A DNA stretch of 50,268 nt from Terriglobia bacterium (GTDB lineage: Bacteria > Acidobacteriota > Terriglobia > Terriglobales > Acidobacteriaceae). Made by a program: the position numbers and the translations under genes. A model generated the notes under the pieces. That model did not search any database. It worked only from the letters and a program-made list of their open reading frames with translations, and was not told the DNA's origin. This document shows positions 1 through 8,500 of the stretch, piece by piece. The stretch spans positions 1 through 50,268 of the forward strand of contig JAIQFA010000032.1 in assembly GCA_020073525.1 (NCBI GenBank). Direction: 5' to 3'. How positions within the stretch are numbered: position 1 is the stretch's first letter; the number at the start of each line of letters is the position of its first letter.

Positions 1-404
1 CAGAATACTTTCTTTGTCCCTTTTACCGACGTCACCTTCGGGTCGTTCGGGAGTGTTGAGGCCACCGCCTGATAGCCTGTCGACAGGGCCCCGCCCCGGG
101 TAACCTCGTTCAACACGACCATCGGCGACAGGAGACCTTTCCGGGTGCGTTTGTATTTTCCGTCGCAGGGCAGGTTGCGTTCCAGCTCATCCAGGTAGGA
201 AGTATACTTCTGCAGTTTGCTGCTTTCCACACTGTCGACAATTCCGACACTGCCGTCATAGAATGCCTTGATACCCATCAGGTGATCTTCGTAGACCTCG
301 TACGGCGCGATGTAGAAATCAATGTCGCTGCCCTTGAGGTTGATCCAATCGGTATCTGCAGCAAAGTAGTCGTCGCTGAGGAGAGCATCCGCACGACTGA
401 TCAT
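1..404 (-). CDS. M49-type (dipeptidyl-peptidase III-like) zinc peptidase, fragment
   Basis: The reverse strand is open from position 404 to the window edge (134 codons, stop outside). The translation has stretches such as DIDFYIAPYEVYEDHLMGIK and GYQAVASTLPNDP, which I recognise as typical of bacterial M49 / DPP III-like metallopeptidases. These enzymes remove dipeptides from peptides with a zinc held by an HExxGH-type site; that site is not in the visible part. Family members normally have about 150-200 residues before this region. Here the recognisable sequence begins at a GATC (399-402), and the frame upstream of it runs antisense through the DsbA-like gene and does not look like the family. 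The apparent ATG at 402-404 is therefore probably chance, and the gene is broken at both ends (window edge and junction). Family call from memory of motifs, moderately sure. Confidence 0.6.
   Translation of the reverse strand, partial: MISRADALLSDDYFAADTDWINLKGSDIDFYIAPYEVYEDHLMGIKAFYDGSVGIVDSVESSKLQKYTSYLDELERNLPCDGKYKRTRKGLLSPMVVLNEVTRGGALSTGYQAVASTLPNDPKVTSVKGTKKVF
398..403. other. TGATCA palindrome at the meeting point of two 5'-truncated genes
   Basis: This BclI-type site contains GATC at 399-402. Recognisable M49 homology on the minus strand stops here, and recognisable DsbA-like homology on the plus strand starts here. Both genes lack their expected N-terminal regions. Sau3AI-type ends are a common ligation point in clone libraries, so this may be a chimeric join; a natural rearrangement is the alternative. 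Confidence 0.45.
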
Positions 405-993
405 GAAGAAGATTGACGTCAGCGGCCGTCCGGCACGGGGCAATAAAGATGCCAAGGTCACGGTCGTCAACTATGACGATTTCGAGTGTCCGTTCTGTTC
501 ACGCATGCACTCGACACTTTTCCCCGGGCTTTTCAAGGAATACGGCGATCGCGTCCTTTTCATATACAAGGATTACCCCCTTGAAGAGATTCATCCGTGG
601 GCCGTGCACGCGGCGGTGGACGCCAATTGCCTGGCCGCGCAAAACGGTGATGCGTACTGGGACTACGCCGACTACCTGCATGCCAACCAACACTCGATCA
701 GCGGGGAAAAAGGCCGCGACGGCCAAAATGCGGAACTCGACAAGCTGGCCACTTCGCAGGGGCAGAAGCATAGTCTCGACGTTCCAAAGCTGCAGGCTTG
801 CGTCAAGGCTCAGGACGAAAAAGCTGTGCGCGCTTCGATGCGCGAGGGAGAAGCTGTTGGAGTGGACGCAACTCCGGCGATGTTCGTCAACGGACAAAAA
901 CTGGATGGAGCGGTGCCCGCGGAAGAGATACGGCTGGCGCTCGACCGGGCGTTGCAGGATGCCGGAGTTGCTCCTCCGGAACACAAGAACTGA
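403..993 (+). CDS. DsbA-like thioredoxin-fold protein, N-terminally truncated
   Basis: 196 residues of a DsbA/Thioredoxin_4-type fold. The redox motif is CPFC within DDFECPFCSRMH, near residues 29-32, and the cis-Pro region is DATPAMFVNG near residue 155. Such proteins oxidise or isomerise disulfides in the periplasm. Here there is no signal peptide: the protein begins directly at KKIDVSGRPARGN. In acidobacterial relatives, as I remember them, this segment follows a secreted N-terminal domain of about 100-150 residues. The upstream frame is closed by a stop 33 bases before the ATG, and GATC lies at 399-402, so the gene seems truncated at a junction rather than a short natural version. The next gene encodes a SurA-like foldase, which fits a periplasmic folding pair. 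Confidence 0.8.
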   Translation: MKKIDVSGRPARGNKDAKVTVVNYDDFECPFCSRMHSTLFPGLFKEYGDRVLFIYKDYPLEEIHPWAVHAAVDANCLAAQNGDAYWDYADYLHANQHSISGEKGRDGQNAELDKLATSQGQKHSLDVPKLQACVKAQDEKAVRASMREGEAVGVDATPAMFVNGQKLDGAVPAEEIRLALDRALQDAGVAPPEHKN

Positions 994-1038
994 ATTTGCG
1001 ATTGGTGATTGAGACTCGGCGAATACAGGTTCAGAATT

Positions 1039-1110
1039 GGTTCCTCCGTGCAACCCTGTGTACCCCGTGGTTCAAGGTTTTTGCCGGCACTGAATCGGAA
1101 TGTCCTTAGA
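1039..1110 (+). repeat. Dispersed ~70-bp repeat, family A copy 1
   Basis: It starts GGTTCCTCCGTGCAACCCTG and runs through CCGTGGTTCAAGGTTT. It is nearly the same over its full length as 9511-9581 inside waaC; its first 45 bases match 27357-27420, 29298-29364 and, less well, 48337-48385. Confidence 0.85.
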
Positions 1111-1141
1111 CGGAATCGCCCCTGGTGGCGGAGGGAAGAAC

Positions 1142-2212
1142 TTGAAAAATCGTAACTGGATTGAGCGAGCAGTCCTGGTTTTGGCCAGCGGGTCTCTGTT
1201 GATTGGACTTTCGGCCTGCAATCGCAACAGCACCGGCGGCGACGTCATGGCCTCGATCAATGGGCGGAAGATTTATCGCAGCGAAGTCGACAAGTATTAC
1301 GCCAACCAGACAGCGGGCTCCGATAAGCAGCCGGCGGGCGAGCAGGCGGTAAGCCTGCGGCTGAGCATCCTGAACGAGCTGATCGAGACGGAAATTCTGA
1401 TGCAGCGCGCTGAGAAGCTCGGGTTGCTGGCCGCAGACGAAGAAGTCGACCGCAAGCTGAACGAAATCAAGTCGCCCTACACCGCCGAAGAATTCAACAA
1501 GCGCCTGCAGGACAAGAAGATATCGCTCGATGACTTCAAGCGCGACCTGCGCCGCTCGCTCACTCGCGACAAGGTCCTCAACAAGGAAATCACCTCGCGC
1601 ATCAACATCACCGACCAGGACGTTTCCGGCTACTACAACGATCACAAGGCCGAGTTCAACCTGATCGAAGCACAGTACCATCTGGCCAAAATCATGGTTT
1701 CGGGAGTGGCGAACGTCCAAGTCCACAACCTCCAGAACAGCAAGGCGCAGAATGATGCCGAGGCGCGCAAGAAAATCCAGATGATCGGCAACCGCCTCGA
1801 TAGTGGCGACGACTTCGCCACGCTGGCCATGAATTATTCCGAGGACCCGGAAACCAGCAACAACGGCGGCGATTTGGGAATGGCTCCCGAATCCGCGCTC
1901 AAGAGCGCCGATCCGGCAACCCGCGACGCGGTGATGAAACTCAAGCCTGGGCAATACACGCCCGTAGTCCCCATCATCAATCCGACCAATCATCAGCCCT
2001 ATGCCTACATGATCGTGAAGCTGATTGCGAAGGAGCCCGCGGGCCAGCGGGACTTGAACGATCCTCGGGTGCAGCAGGCCATCCGCCAGCAGTTGCGCGA
2101 CCGCCGTGAGCAGTTGTTGAAAGCGGCTTATTACGAGACTCTTCGCGACGACGCCAAGGTCACGAATTACTACGCGGAGGAAGTGCTGAAGAACTTGGGG
2201 GCGGCGAAATAG
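1142..2212 (+). CDS. SurA-like parvulin peptidyl-prolyl isomerase lipoprotein
   Basis: 356 residues if started at TTG 1142. That start has a good ribosome site (GGAGGGA, about 7 bases upstream) and leads straight into a lipoprotein signal with lipobox LSAC (Cys near residue 26). The ATG at 1100 would add an unlikely Gly-rich stretch read from the preceding repeat. A SurA_N-like chaperone part (ASINGRKIYRSEV, about residues 35-190) is followed by a parvulin/rotamase domain with DFATLAMNYSEDP and NNGGDLGMAP (about 190-310). The predicted role is folding of outer-membrane proteins in the periplasm while anchored by lipid. It follows the DsbA-like gene in the same direction. Confidence 0.85.
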   Translation: MKNRNWIERAVLVLASGSLLIGLSACNRNSTGGDVMASINGRKIYRSEVDKYYANQTAGSDKQPAGEQAVSLRLSILNELIETEILMQRAEKLGLLAADEEVDRKLNEIKSPYTAEEFNKRLQDKKISLDDFKRDLRRSLTRDKVLNKEITSRINITDQDVSGYYNDHKAEFNLIEAQYHLAKIMVSGVANVQVHNLQNSKAQNDAEARKKIQMIGNRLDSGDDFATLAMNYSEDPETSNNGGDLGMAPESALKSADPATRDAVMKLKPGQYTPVVPIINPTNHQPYAYMIVKLIAKEPAGQRDLNDPRVQQAIRQQLRDRREQLLKAAYYETLRDDAKVTNYYAEEVLKNLGAAK

Positions 2213-2255
2213 GGGTTGGATTGAATTTCAGCAGGGCCGCAAGAGGTTGTGACTT

Positions 2256-2317
2256 GTATCAGGGCATCGCTTTAGCGATGCCACAATCCCTCGAATCCGA
2301 TGCCCCTTTAGGGGCTG
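2256..2317. repeat. Double-hairpin REP, family B
   Basis: Two hairpins: GCATCGCTTTAGCGATGC, then after about 20 bases CCCCTTTAGGGG. The same architecture recurs at 28218-28282, 40878-40941 and 44538-44601. It lies between convergent surA-like and gatB and may also end transcription. Confidence 0.85.
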
Positions 2318-2330
2318 TATTTGGACGCCG

Positions 2331-3809
2331 CTACCTTTCCAGCTTCTTGGTCAAAACTTCGTTCACCAACTGGGGATTGGCCTGCCCCCTCGATGCCTTC
2401 ATCACCTGTCCCACGAAGAACCCGATCATAGTCTTCTTGCCCGCCCGATACTGCTCCACCTGCTTGGGGTTCGCGGCGATCAATTCATCGACGAGTTTCT
2501 CCAGCGCCGACGTATCCCGCGACTGCTCGGGACGGCCTTCCGCTTCATAGACCGCCGGAAAGTCCTGCTTGCGTTCGAAGCACAGGTCATAAAGATCTTT
2601 CAGCATTTTTCCTGAGATCGCGCCTGATTCGACCAGATCAGCCGACGCGGTTACCCCAGCCATCGAAATGGGTGATTGCTCGAGTTCGAGGCCCAGCGCT
2701 TTCAGGCGGCCTAGCAACTCGCTCTGCACCAGGTTGGCAACACGCTTCGGATTCTTGGCCGTACGAGCCGCAGACTCGAACTGATCGGCCATGGCTCGCG
2801 TTAGCGTCAGCGTGTGCGCATCGCCCGCAGTGATCCCGTATTCCTTCATCATGCGCTGCCGCCGCGCTTCCGGAAGCTCAGGCAGGCTGGCGCGGATGGA
2901 AGCCTGCCATTTCTCATCGACAACCAGCGGAAGCAAATCCGGCTCGGGAAAATACCGGTAGTCGTGCGCCTGTTCTTTCGAGCGCATGCCGTAGGTCCTG
3001 CCTTCGTGCGCGTTGTAGAGGCGTGTTTCCTGGGTGATCCGGCCGCCACCCTCGATGACTCCGATGTGGCGCTCGATCTCGTATTCCAGCGCCTGCTTGA
3101 TGAAGCGGAACGAGTTGACGTTCTTGACCTCGGTTTTCGTGCCAAATTCTTTCTGTCCCCGAGGCCGCACGCTGATGTTGGCGTCGCAGCGCAGCGATCC
3201 TTCTTCCATGTTGCAGTCACTGACGCCGGTGTAAAGGATGATCTCTTTGAGCCGCGTGAGGTACTCGTAAGCTTCCTCGGGCGAGCGCATGTCGGGTTCG
3301 CTGACAATCTCGGCCAGGGGCACGCCGGTCCGGTTCAGATCGATCGCAGTCTTGTGGGCGGAGTCGGCGAAACCCTCGTGCAGGCTCTTGCCCGCGTCTT
3401 CTTCCAGGTGCAGGCGGGTAATGCCGATCTTCTTCTTGCTGCCGTTTAATTCGATTTCGATGAATCCGAACTCCGCCAACGGCTTGTCGTACTGCGAGAT
3501 CTGGTAGCCCTTCGGCAGGTCGGGATAAAAATAGTTTTTCCGCGCGAAGATGGAAACTTCATTGATGCGGCACCCCAAGGCCAGCGCCGCCAGCGCCGCG
3601 AATTCCACCGCTTTCCGGTTCAGCACCGGCAAGGCCCCCGGAAGCCCGAGACACACCGGGCACACATTCGTGTTGGGCGGATCGCCAAAACGAGTCGAGC
3701 ACGAGCAGAAGATTTTTGACGCGGTCAGCAGCTGGACGTGGACTTCCAGTCCGATGACCGGCTCGTATTTCGCGAGCACATCCTCGGAAATGGCTGGGGT
3801 TGTCGCCAT
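2331..3809 (-). CDS. gatB: Asp/Glu-tRNA amidotransferase subunit B
   Basis: 492 residues, the usual length for GatB. Recognisable motifs include YEPVIGLEVHVQL at the N-terminus, CPVCLGLPGALPVLN, NYFYPDLPKGYQISQYD and EEGSLRCDANISVRP. A YqeY-like C-terminal domain ends with IGFFVGQVMKASRGQANP. With GatA and GatC, the protein converts Glu-tRNA(Gln) or Asp-tRNA(Asn) to the amidated form in the cytoplasm; GatB binds the misacylated tRNA. gatA and gatC are not in this window. The ATG at 3809 is supported by conservation of the first residues. It is flanked by repeats on both sides and appears to be a single-gene unit. Confidence 0.97.
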   Translation of the reverse strand: MATTPAISEDVLAKYEPVIGLEVHVQLLTASKIFCSCSTRFGDPPNTNVCPVCLGLPGALPVLNRKAVEFAALAALALGCRINEVSIFARKNYFYPDLPKGYQISQYDKPLAEFGFIEIELNGSKKKIGITRLHLEEDAGKSLHEGFADSAHKTAIDLNRTGVPLAEIVSEPDMRSPEEAYEYLTRLKEIILYTGVSDCNMEEGSLRCDANISVRPRGQKEFGTKTEVKNVNSFRFIKQALEYEIERHIGVIEGGGRITQETRLYNAHEGRTYGMRSKEQAHDYRYFPEPDLLPLVVDEKWQASIRASLPELPEARRQRMMKEYGITAGDAHTLTLTRAMADQFESAARTAKNPKRVANLVQSELLGRLKALGLELEQSPISMAGVTASADLVESGAISGKMLKDLYDLCFERKQDFPAVYEAEGRPEQSRDTSALEKLVDELIAANPKQVEQYRAGKKTMIGFFVGQVMKASRGQANPQLVNEVLTKKLER

Positions 3810-3831
3810 AGCAAGAGATTATAGCTGCTCG

Positions 3832-3880
3832 TGTAGGGACGGCCGCCCCGGCCGTCCAAGCCGAGCTCAGCTCGGCACCT
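3832..3880. repeat. GC-rich palindromic repeat, family C
   Basis: GTAGGGACGGCCGCCCCGGC followed by a second palindrome GCCGAGCTCAGCTCGGC. The family pattern is 'TAGGGAC + hairpin + GTCC + second hairpin' and it recurs at least seven more times in the window. It lies in the 5' region of gatB. Confidence 0.85.
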
Positions 3881-3926
3881 CCTCCGGCCAGAGCTACTCT
3901 TCGATCGATCAGGCGTAGCCGGGCTG

Positions 3927-4589
3927 TTACGGACGTTTCTCTTGCGGCGCGCTCAAGTACTTCTCCATCGGGATCTCAAAATACATCAGCTCACTGCCTT
4001 TCCCGTCGTGTACTCCCATCAGGTAGAAATTGGCGCCGGCCAGTGCATTCGAAATGCCGCTCACGTCGAAAAACAGGAACCCTCGCGCCGTGGAGTGCGG
4101 TTCCACCGCCTTGGCGCCAAACTGAGCCTGTTCGATTTCGTCCCAAGTCTTGCGGCTCACGCCTCCCTTGACCTCTTTCTTCGGCAGCGGAATCGGCAAC
4201 GTAGGCTGCCGGTCGTTCCGCGAAGGATGCGAGAGACGGCGCAGCAAATCATCGGTAGTCGCGGGGTACAGCTTGCTGCGATCCTTGGTATTCAACTGGG
4301 CCTTCATGCCAACCAGGGAAATCGGTTGATCGCCGTCATTCGTGATGACAAAGAAGACCGGTACGTACCCGTAGTTGCGGTAGTTGACGGTGAAGATCGA
4401 GGCCTTGTCCTCCAGATCGTAAGGATCGACCGCGACCACCACTTTTTCCGTGGGGTGGTCGTCGTGTGCCGGATACGTGCGGGCGGGCTGCGCCGTGGGC
4501 ATCACAAACTCTTTGGCCGCAAGCGCGCAAAGGCAGAAAAGCGGCACCAAGGCACAGACTGTCGCAACACGTCGCACGGCATTATGCAT
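3927..4589 (-). CDS. Secreted protein of unknown function
   Basis: 220 residues from ATG 4589, chosen because it opens a clear signal peptide (basic MHNAVRRVATVC, then a hydrophobic core ending CALAAKEF). The longer reading frame upstream runs through a repeat and is unlikely to be translated. The mature part has no catalytic motif I recognise. It is rich in beta-type sequence (FTVNYRNYGYVPVFFVITND, then a statement-like GDQPISLVGMKAQL) and may be a periplasmic beta-sandwich that bears on protein or ligand binding. No partner can be named from context: gatB lies downstream across a repeat and waaA is divergent. I think it is real because of the signal peptide and codon usage. Confidence 0.75.
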   Translation of the reverse strand: MHNAVRRVATVCALVPLFCLCALAAKEFVMPTAQPARTYPAHDDHPTEKVVVAVDPYDLEDKASIFTVNYRNYGYVPVFFVITNDGDQPISLVGMKAQLNTKDRSKLYPATTDDLLRRLSHPSRNDRQPTLPIPLPKKEVKGGVSRKTWDEIEQAQFGAKAVEPHSTARGFLFFDVSGISNALAGANFYLMGVHDGKGSELMYFEIPMEKYLSAPQEKRP

Positions 4590-4958
4590 GAGTGAATTAT
4601 AGGAGATGGCTTCGCGTTCCGAGCTACGGGCTCGAACCTCGCAACTCAAAGCGTCCATTTCTACTTTGATGCCGCCCACGCGACCCGTGCCGTACGGAGT
4701 CTTGTCATAGCTTGAGGACAAATGAAAAAGTGGAACGCACGATGCCCAAGCCGCGAAGCGGCGGAACAGGAAAGCCCGGCCCGTAAGTGCCGGGTATGCA
4801 AAGCAGGAAGGGTCGAGTCCCGCAAGGGACGGCACTCCGGCTACGACACACACTCCGTACGAGACCACGGTCGAAAGCGAATCCGCAACTGATCAGCGCA
4901 GTTTTTGACTGAGGACTGAGAACCGGGAACTGAGAACTCTTCCCGCGCGCCATTTAGA
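4590..4958. other. 369-bp divergent intergenic region
   Basis: Separates the secreted-protein gene (minus) from waaA (plus). It contains one long repeat (4750-4835) and a short ACTGAGAAC-type tandem motif (about 4911-4939: GACTGAGAACCGGGAACTGA). I see no RNA gene and no convincing promoter hexamers. Confidence 0.6.
4750..4835. repeat. ~85-bp two-hairpin repeat, family D copy 1
   Basis: Contains GGCGGAACAGGAAAGCCCGG, a CCCGGCCCGTAAGTGCCGGG hairpin and GTCCCGCAAGGGACGGCACT. It matches 11763-11852 almost throughout. Confidence 0.85.
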
Positions 4959-6266
4959 ATGGGACGTCCCTTCATGTACGCGCTCTACAGTGCGCTGCTC
5001 GCTTTTCTCCTGCTGCTAACGCTGCCTTACTGGCTGCTGCAGATGCTGCGGCATGGCAAGTATCGGGCGGGTTTGCTCCAGAGGTTCGGGGCCGTTCCGC
5101 CCGCGCTCGCTGGCCGCGGCGAGAAACCCGTGATCTGGGTCCACGCGGTTTCTGTGGGCGAAGTGGTGGCATCGAGTGCCGTCATTGTGGCGCTGCGACA
5201 GAAATTTCCCTCCCACCGCGTGCTGGTTTCGACAACTACCAGCACTGGGCAGAAACTCGCCGCGCAGCGGTTCGGCCCAGAGAATGTGTTCTATTTTCCC
5301 CTGGACTTCGCCTTCGCCATTCGGCCCTACTTCGAGGCTCTGCACCCGGAACTCGTCGTCGTAGCCGAAACCGAATTCTGGCCGAATTTTCTTCGCCTCG
5401 CCAAGCGCAGCGGCGCGCGCATCGCCGTGATCAACTGCCGCATCTCGGACCGCTCGCTTCCCGGCTACAAACGCTTCCGCTTCTGGCTGCCGCGATTGTT
5501 GGAGAAGTCGCTCGACAACGTCGATGTGTTCCTGGCCCAGACCGAAGAAGACCGAAAGCGGCTCGTAGAAATAGGCGCGACCGAGTCAAAGGTAACGGTG
5601 GCCGGCAACCTGAAATTCGACGTAGCGCCGCCGCCATCGCCAAAAATTGTGGCCAGTCTTCGTGACAGCTTCTCTTACTCCGGAGCGGGCCCGATTCTGG
5701 TGTGTGGCAGCACCCTCGAGGACGAGGAAGGCTCGCTGCTCTCGGCCTTTCGCAATATCCTCGCCAATCATCCCAAGGCGGTGATGATCCTGGCGCCGCG
5801 CCATCCCGAACGCTTTCCGGAAGTGGCCGAATTCGTCGAGAAGCTGGGCTTCCGCATGTGGCGGCGTTCTTTGTGGAGTGGGGAGCCGCTTGCTGGCGGC
5901 GTGCTTCTGGTCGACAGTATCGGGGAGCTGGCCGCGCTCTATTCCCTGGCAACGGTCGCCTTCGTCGGTGGCAGCCTGGTGCCGCGCGGGGGACACAACA
6001 TTCTCGAGCCTGCGCTCCATGGCGTTCCCATCGTTACCGGCAATCACTACGAGAATTTTCGCGATGTCGTCAATTTCTTTGCCAGTCGCAATGCGGTCCG
6101 CATCGTTGGGTTGGCCGAGCTGCCGCTGGTCTTCATCGAACTGATCGAAAACAGCGAAGAACGCGCGACCCTCGGCCGCAATGCGCTGGCGGCGCTCGAC
6201 TCGCAACGAGGCGCCACCGACAGGACGGTCTCGGCGCTCCTTCAACTGATGAGTATTTCTGCATGA
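4959..6266 (+). CDS. waaA: 3-deoxy-D-manno-octulosonic acid (Kdo) transferase
   Basis: 435 residues (433-440 is typical), or 430 from the inner ATG at 4974. A membrane anchor lies near residues 8-25, followed by the N-terminal Kdo-transferase domain with WVHAVSVGEV (its Glu is the conserved catalytic acid) and AETEFWPN. A GT-B-type C-terminal half carries FVGGSLVPRGGHNILEPA. The enzyme adds Kdo from CMP-Kdo to lipid IVA on the inner face of the inner membrane. It overlaps lpxK by four bases (ATGA), so the two are probably translationally coupled. It heads the LPS core cluster. Confidence 0.96.
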   Translation: MGRPFMYALYSALLAFLLLLTLPYWLLQMLRHGKYRAGLLQRFGAVPPALAGRGEKPVIWVHAVSVGEVVASSAVIVALRQKFPSHRVLVSTTTSTGQKLAAQRFGPENVFYFPLDFAFAIRPYFEALHPELVVVAETEFWPNFLRLAKRSGARIAVINCRISDRSLPGYKRFRFWLPRLLEKSLDNVDVFLAQTEEDRKRLVEIGATESKVTVAGNLKFDVAPPPSPKIVASLRDSFSYSGAGPILVCGSTLEDEEGSLLSAFRNILANHPKAVMILAPRHPERFPEVAEFVEKLGFRMWRRSLWSGEPLAGGVLLVDSIGELAALYSLATVAFVGGSLVPRGGHNILEPALHGVPIVTGNHYENFRDVVNFFASRNAVRIVGLAELPLVFIELIENSEERATLGRNALAALDSQRGATDRTVSALLQLMSISA

Positions 6267-7219
6267 ATCCGCTCACTGGACTCTACGGCGCAGCCACCGC
6301 TCTGCGAAACACGCTATTCGATCGCGGCGTGCTCGCTTCACGGCGGCTCGAACAGCCCGTGGTCAGCGTCGGCAATTTGTCGGTAGGCGGTTCGGGCAAG
6401 ACTCCGTTTGTGATTGCGCTTGGCGAACTGCTGAAAGCGCGCGGCATTCGCTTCGACGTGCTCTCCCGCGGATACGGTCGCAAAACTCACGGTGTCCTGG
6501 TAGTGGAGTCCAACGGCAAAGCCTCCGACTTCGGCGATGAGCCGCTGCTGATCGCCCGGCGGCTGGGAGTTCCGGTGATCGTCGGAGAAAGCCGCTATGA
6601 AGCGGGCCGAGTCGCCGAGCAGAAATTCCAGCCTCAATTACACATCCTCGACGACGGCTTCCAGCACCGCTCCTTGGCTCGCGACTTTGACATCGTGCTG
6701 GTAACCGACCGCGACTTCGACGACCGCTTGCTGCCCTCCGGCCGTCTGCGCGAGCCCCTGTCGTCGTTAGACCGCGCCGATGCCATCGTGCTGCCTGCAG
6801 GTTTTCGCCTAGATCATCCGAATTCCCGTAGAGACGCGGCTTGCCGCGTCTCCCTCGGCGTGCTCCCACAAAAGCCGATCTGGCGAATCGACCGCAAGAT
6901 CGTTCTCCCAACACTGCCCCCCGCGCCCGTCGTTTTCTGTGGCATCGCGCGTCCCGAGCAGTTCTTTGCCCAGGTACGCGCGGCCGGAATCGCCCCCGCC
7001 GTAGAAGTCGAGTTTCGCGACCACCATGCCTATGACCGCAGCGACGTTGAACGCCTCCTGGCCATGCGCAGCAAACTGGGCGCCGGCGGCTTCCTGACCA
7101 CGGAAAAAGATGCCGTCAATCTGGGGCCGTTACAGGAGGATCTCGAGCCGTTCGCGGTCGCCACGTTAAGCCTCACACTCGAAGATCCCGCGGGCGTTCT
7201 AGATGCCATTTTGGCGTGA
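6263..7219 (+). CDS. lpxK: Tetraacyldisaccharide 4'-kinase
   Basis: 318 residues. It starts at ATG 6263, whose ATGA overlaps the waaA stop. The P-loop is GGSGKTP at residues 42-48 in the LpxK-specific context VSVGNLSVGGSGKTPF. Further motifs are LSRGYGR, GDEPLLIARR and HILDDGFQHR. It phosphorylates the 4' position of the lipid A disaccharide at the membrane. Residues about 188-198 (NSRRDAACRVSLG) are encoded by a 29-bp palindrome identical to an intergenic copy at 22892-22920, so the protein carries an in-frame repeat insertion in its C-terminal half. The frame remains open to a normal end, so I expect it to be functional. Confidence 0.96.
   Translation: MNPLTGLYGAATALRNTLFDRGVLASRRLEQPVVSVGNLSVGGSGKTPFVIALGELLKARGIRFDVLSRGYGRKTHGVLVVESNGKASDFGDEPLLIARRLGVPVIVGESRYEAGRVAEQKFQPQLHILDDGFQHRSLARDFDIVLVTDRDFDDRLLPSGRLREPLSSLDRADAIVLPAGFRLDHPNSRRDAACRVSLGVLPQKPIWRIDRKIVLPTLPPAPVVFCGIARPEQFFAQVRAAGIAPAVEVEFRDHHAYDRSDVERLLAMRSKLGAGGFLTTEKDAVNLGPLQEDLEPFAVATLSLTLEDPAGVLDAILA
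6825..6853. repeat. Palindromic repeat inside lpxK
   Basis: CCGTAGAGACGCGGCTTGCC plus the matching arm GCGTCTCC. All 29 bases are identical to 22892-22920. It inserts in frame. Confidence 0.9.
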
Positions 7220-7282
7220 ACCGCGAAGCAGAAGCCCCGCTCGTGAGAAAATCTTGTTGGCACCCAATCACTAAGCCGATTC

Positions 7283-8317
7283 ATGACAAAGCATATTAGA
7301 GAAAACGACCGCCTGCGGAAGATTGTCGAGTCTTTCCCCAAGCTCACGGTGACCGTGCTCGCCGATCTCGTCGCCGACGAATTCGTGTTCGGCGAGATTT
7401 CTCGCGTCTCCCGCGAAGCGCCCGTGCTGATTTTGAAGCACCATGACCGTAAGGTGGTTCCCGGCGGCGGCGCCAATGCCGTCTACAATCTCGCCGACCT
7501 CGGAGTGAACGTTCTGCCGGTTGGGGTCGTGGGCGACGATGAACCGGGAAAGCTGCTGCTGCGCGCTTTCCGCCACAAACGCATTCCAGTCAGCGGTGTT
7601 TTCAAGGACAAGAGCTATACCACCGTGACCAAGACGCGCATCCTGGCCGGATTCGCGCACACTGCCGGACAGCAAGTCGTCCGCCTCGACCGCGAGCCCG
7701 CTGAAGGCCCCGACGCGCATTTGCGGCGCGAGATCGTGCTGGCCGCCCGGCAATACACTCGGGCCTCCGATGCGTTGCTAGTCTCCGACTATGGATACGG
7801 CGCCGCCACGCCCACCTTGCTGAACGTGATTCGCGAAAAACGCGGACTCGACAAGGTTCCCGTGACGCTCGACTCGCGCCATCGCATGCTCGAGTTCACA
7901 GGGGTGACGGCCGCCACGCCGAACGAGTCGGAAATCGAGGAAGTTCTCGGCATCCGGGTCGGCAATGACTGGGAGCGCCTGGTTGCGGCCGGGGATCAGA
8001 TCGTCGGCGAAATGGACTTGGAATCGCTGCTGATCACGCGTGGTAAGGATGGCATGGTCGTCTTCCCGCGCCGCCACAAGCCGGTGGATATTCCGATCTA
8101 TGGCAGCGATGAAGTCACCGATGTGACCGGCGCCGGCGATACGGTAATCGCGACCTTTACCGCTGCATTGGCTGCGGGCGCAACGTCGGAAGAGGCCGCC
8201 TACCTCGCGAACTACGCGGGAGGCATTGTAGTCATGAAACGCGGCACGGCCACGGTCAGCCAGCAGGAATTATTAGACGCGCTGGACAAAGCGCCCCCGG
8301 CGGCTCGCGAACACTAG
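7283..8317 (+). CDS. rfaE1: D-glycero-beta-D-manno-heptose-7-phosphate kinase (RfaE domain I)
   Basis: 344 residues, ribokinase/PfkB fold. The substrate region PGGGANAVYNLADLG lies near residue 60, the PfkB signature VTGAGDTVIATF near 280-291 with Asp of GAGD as the catalytic base, and the nucleotide-binding part is toward the C-terminus. It makes heptose 1,7-bisphosphate for ADP-heptose synthesis in the cytoplasm. In E. coli this domain is fused to the adenylyltransferase as HldE; here the two activities are separate genes (see rfaE2 at 8501), split by a repeat-filled gap. No gmhA or gmhB lies in the window. Confidence 0.92.
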   Translation: MTKHIRENDRLRKIVESFPKLTVTVLADLVADEFVFGEISRVSREAPVLILKHHDRKVVPGGGANAVYNLADLGVNVLPVGVVGDDEPGKLLLRAFRHKRIPVSGVFKDKSYTTVTKTRILAGFAHTAGQQVVRLDREPAEGPDAHLRREIVLAARQYTRASDALLVSDYGYGAATPTLLNVIREKRGLDKVPVTLDSRHRMLEFTGVTAATPNESEIEEVLGIRVGNDWERLVAAGDQIVGEMDLESLLITRGKDGMVVFPRRHKPVDIPIYGSDEVTDVTGAGDTVIATFTAALAAGATSEEAAYLANYAGGIVVMKRGTATVSQQELLDALDKAPPAAREH

Positions 8318-8342
8318 TGGGTAAGTGTTGTGAAGAGGGAAC

Positions 8343-8448
8343 GTGTGGTGACGGGGCTCTGCCCCGTTCAAGCCCAGCCCCGCTTCCGCAAGGTCGGTAC
8401 ATTGTCAAACGGCTCGTATCAGGGCATGCCTTCAGGCGTGCCGTAAGT
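8343..8448. repeat. Repeat cluster between rfaE1 and rfaE2
   Basis: A GTGGTGACGGGGCTCTGCCC unit (also at 34406-34437 inside valS and at 46866-46900), followed by half of a family B REP (TATCAGGGCATGCCTTCAGG with its hairpin). I see no gene here. Confidence 0.75.
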
Positions 8449-8500
8449 GCGCAGTTAAGAAAGCGCGTTCAGGCGCTGAGGACGGTCAGCCCGAGATCAT

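Noticed and set aside
5702..6262. N-terminal extension of lpxK into waaA
   Set aside because: Reads waaA in the wrong frame; LpxK homology begins at ATG 6263.
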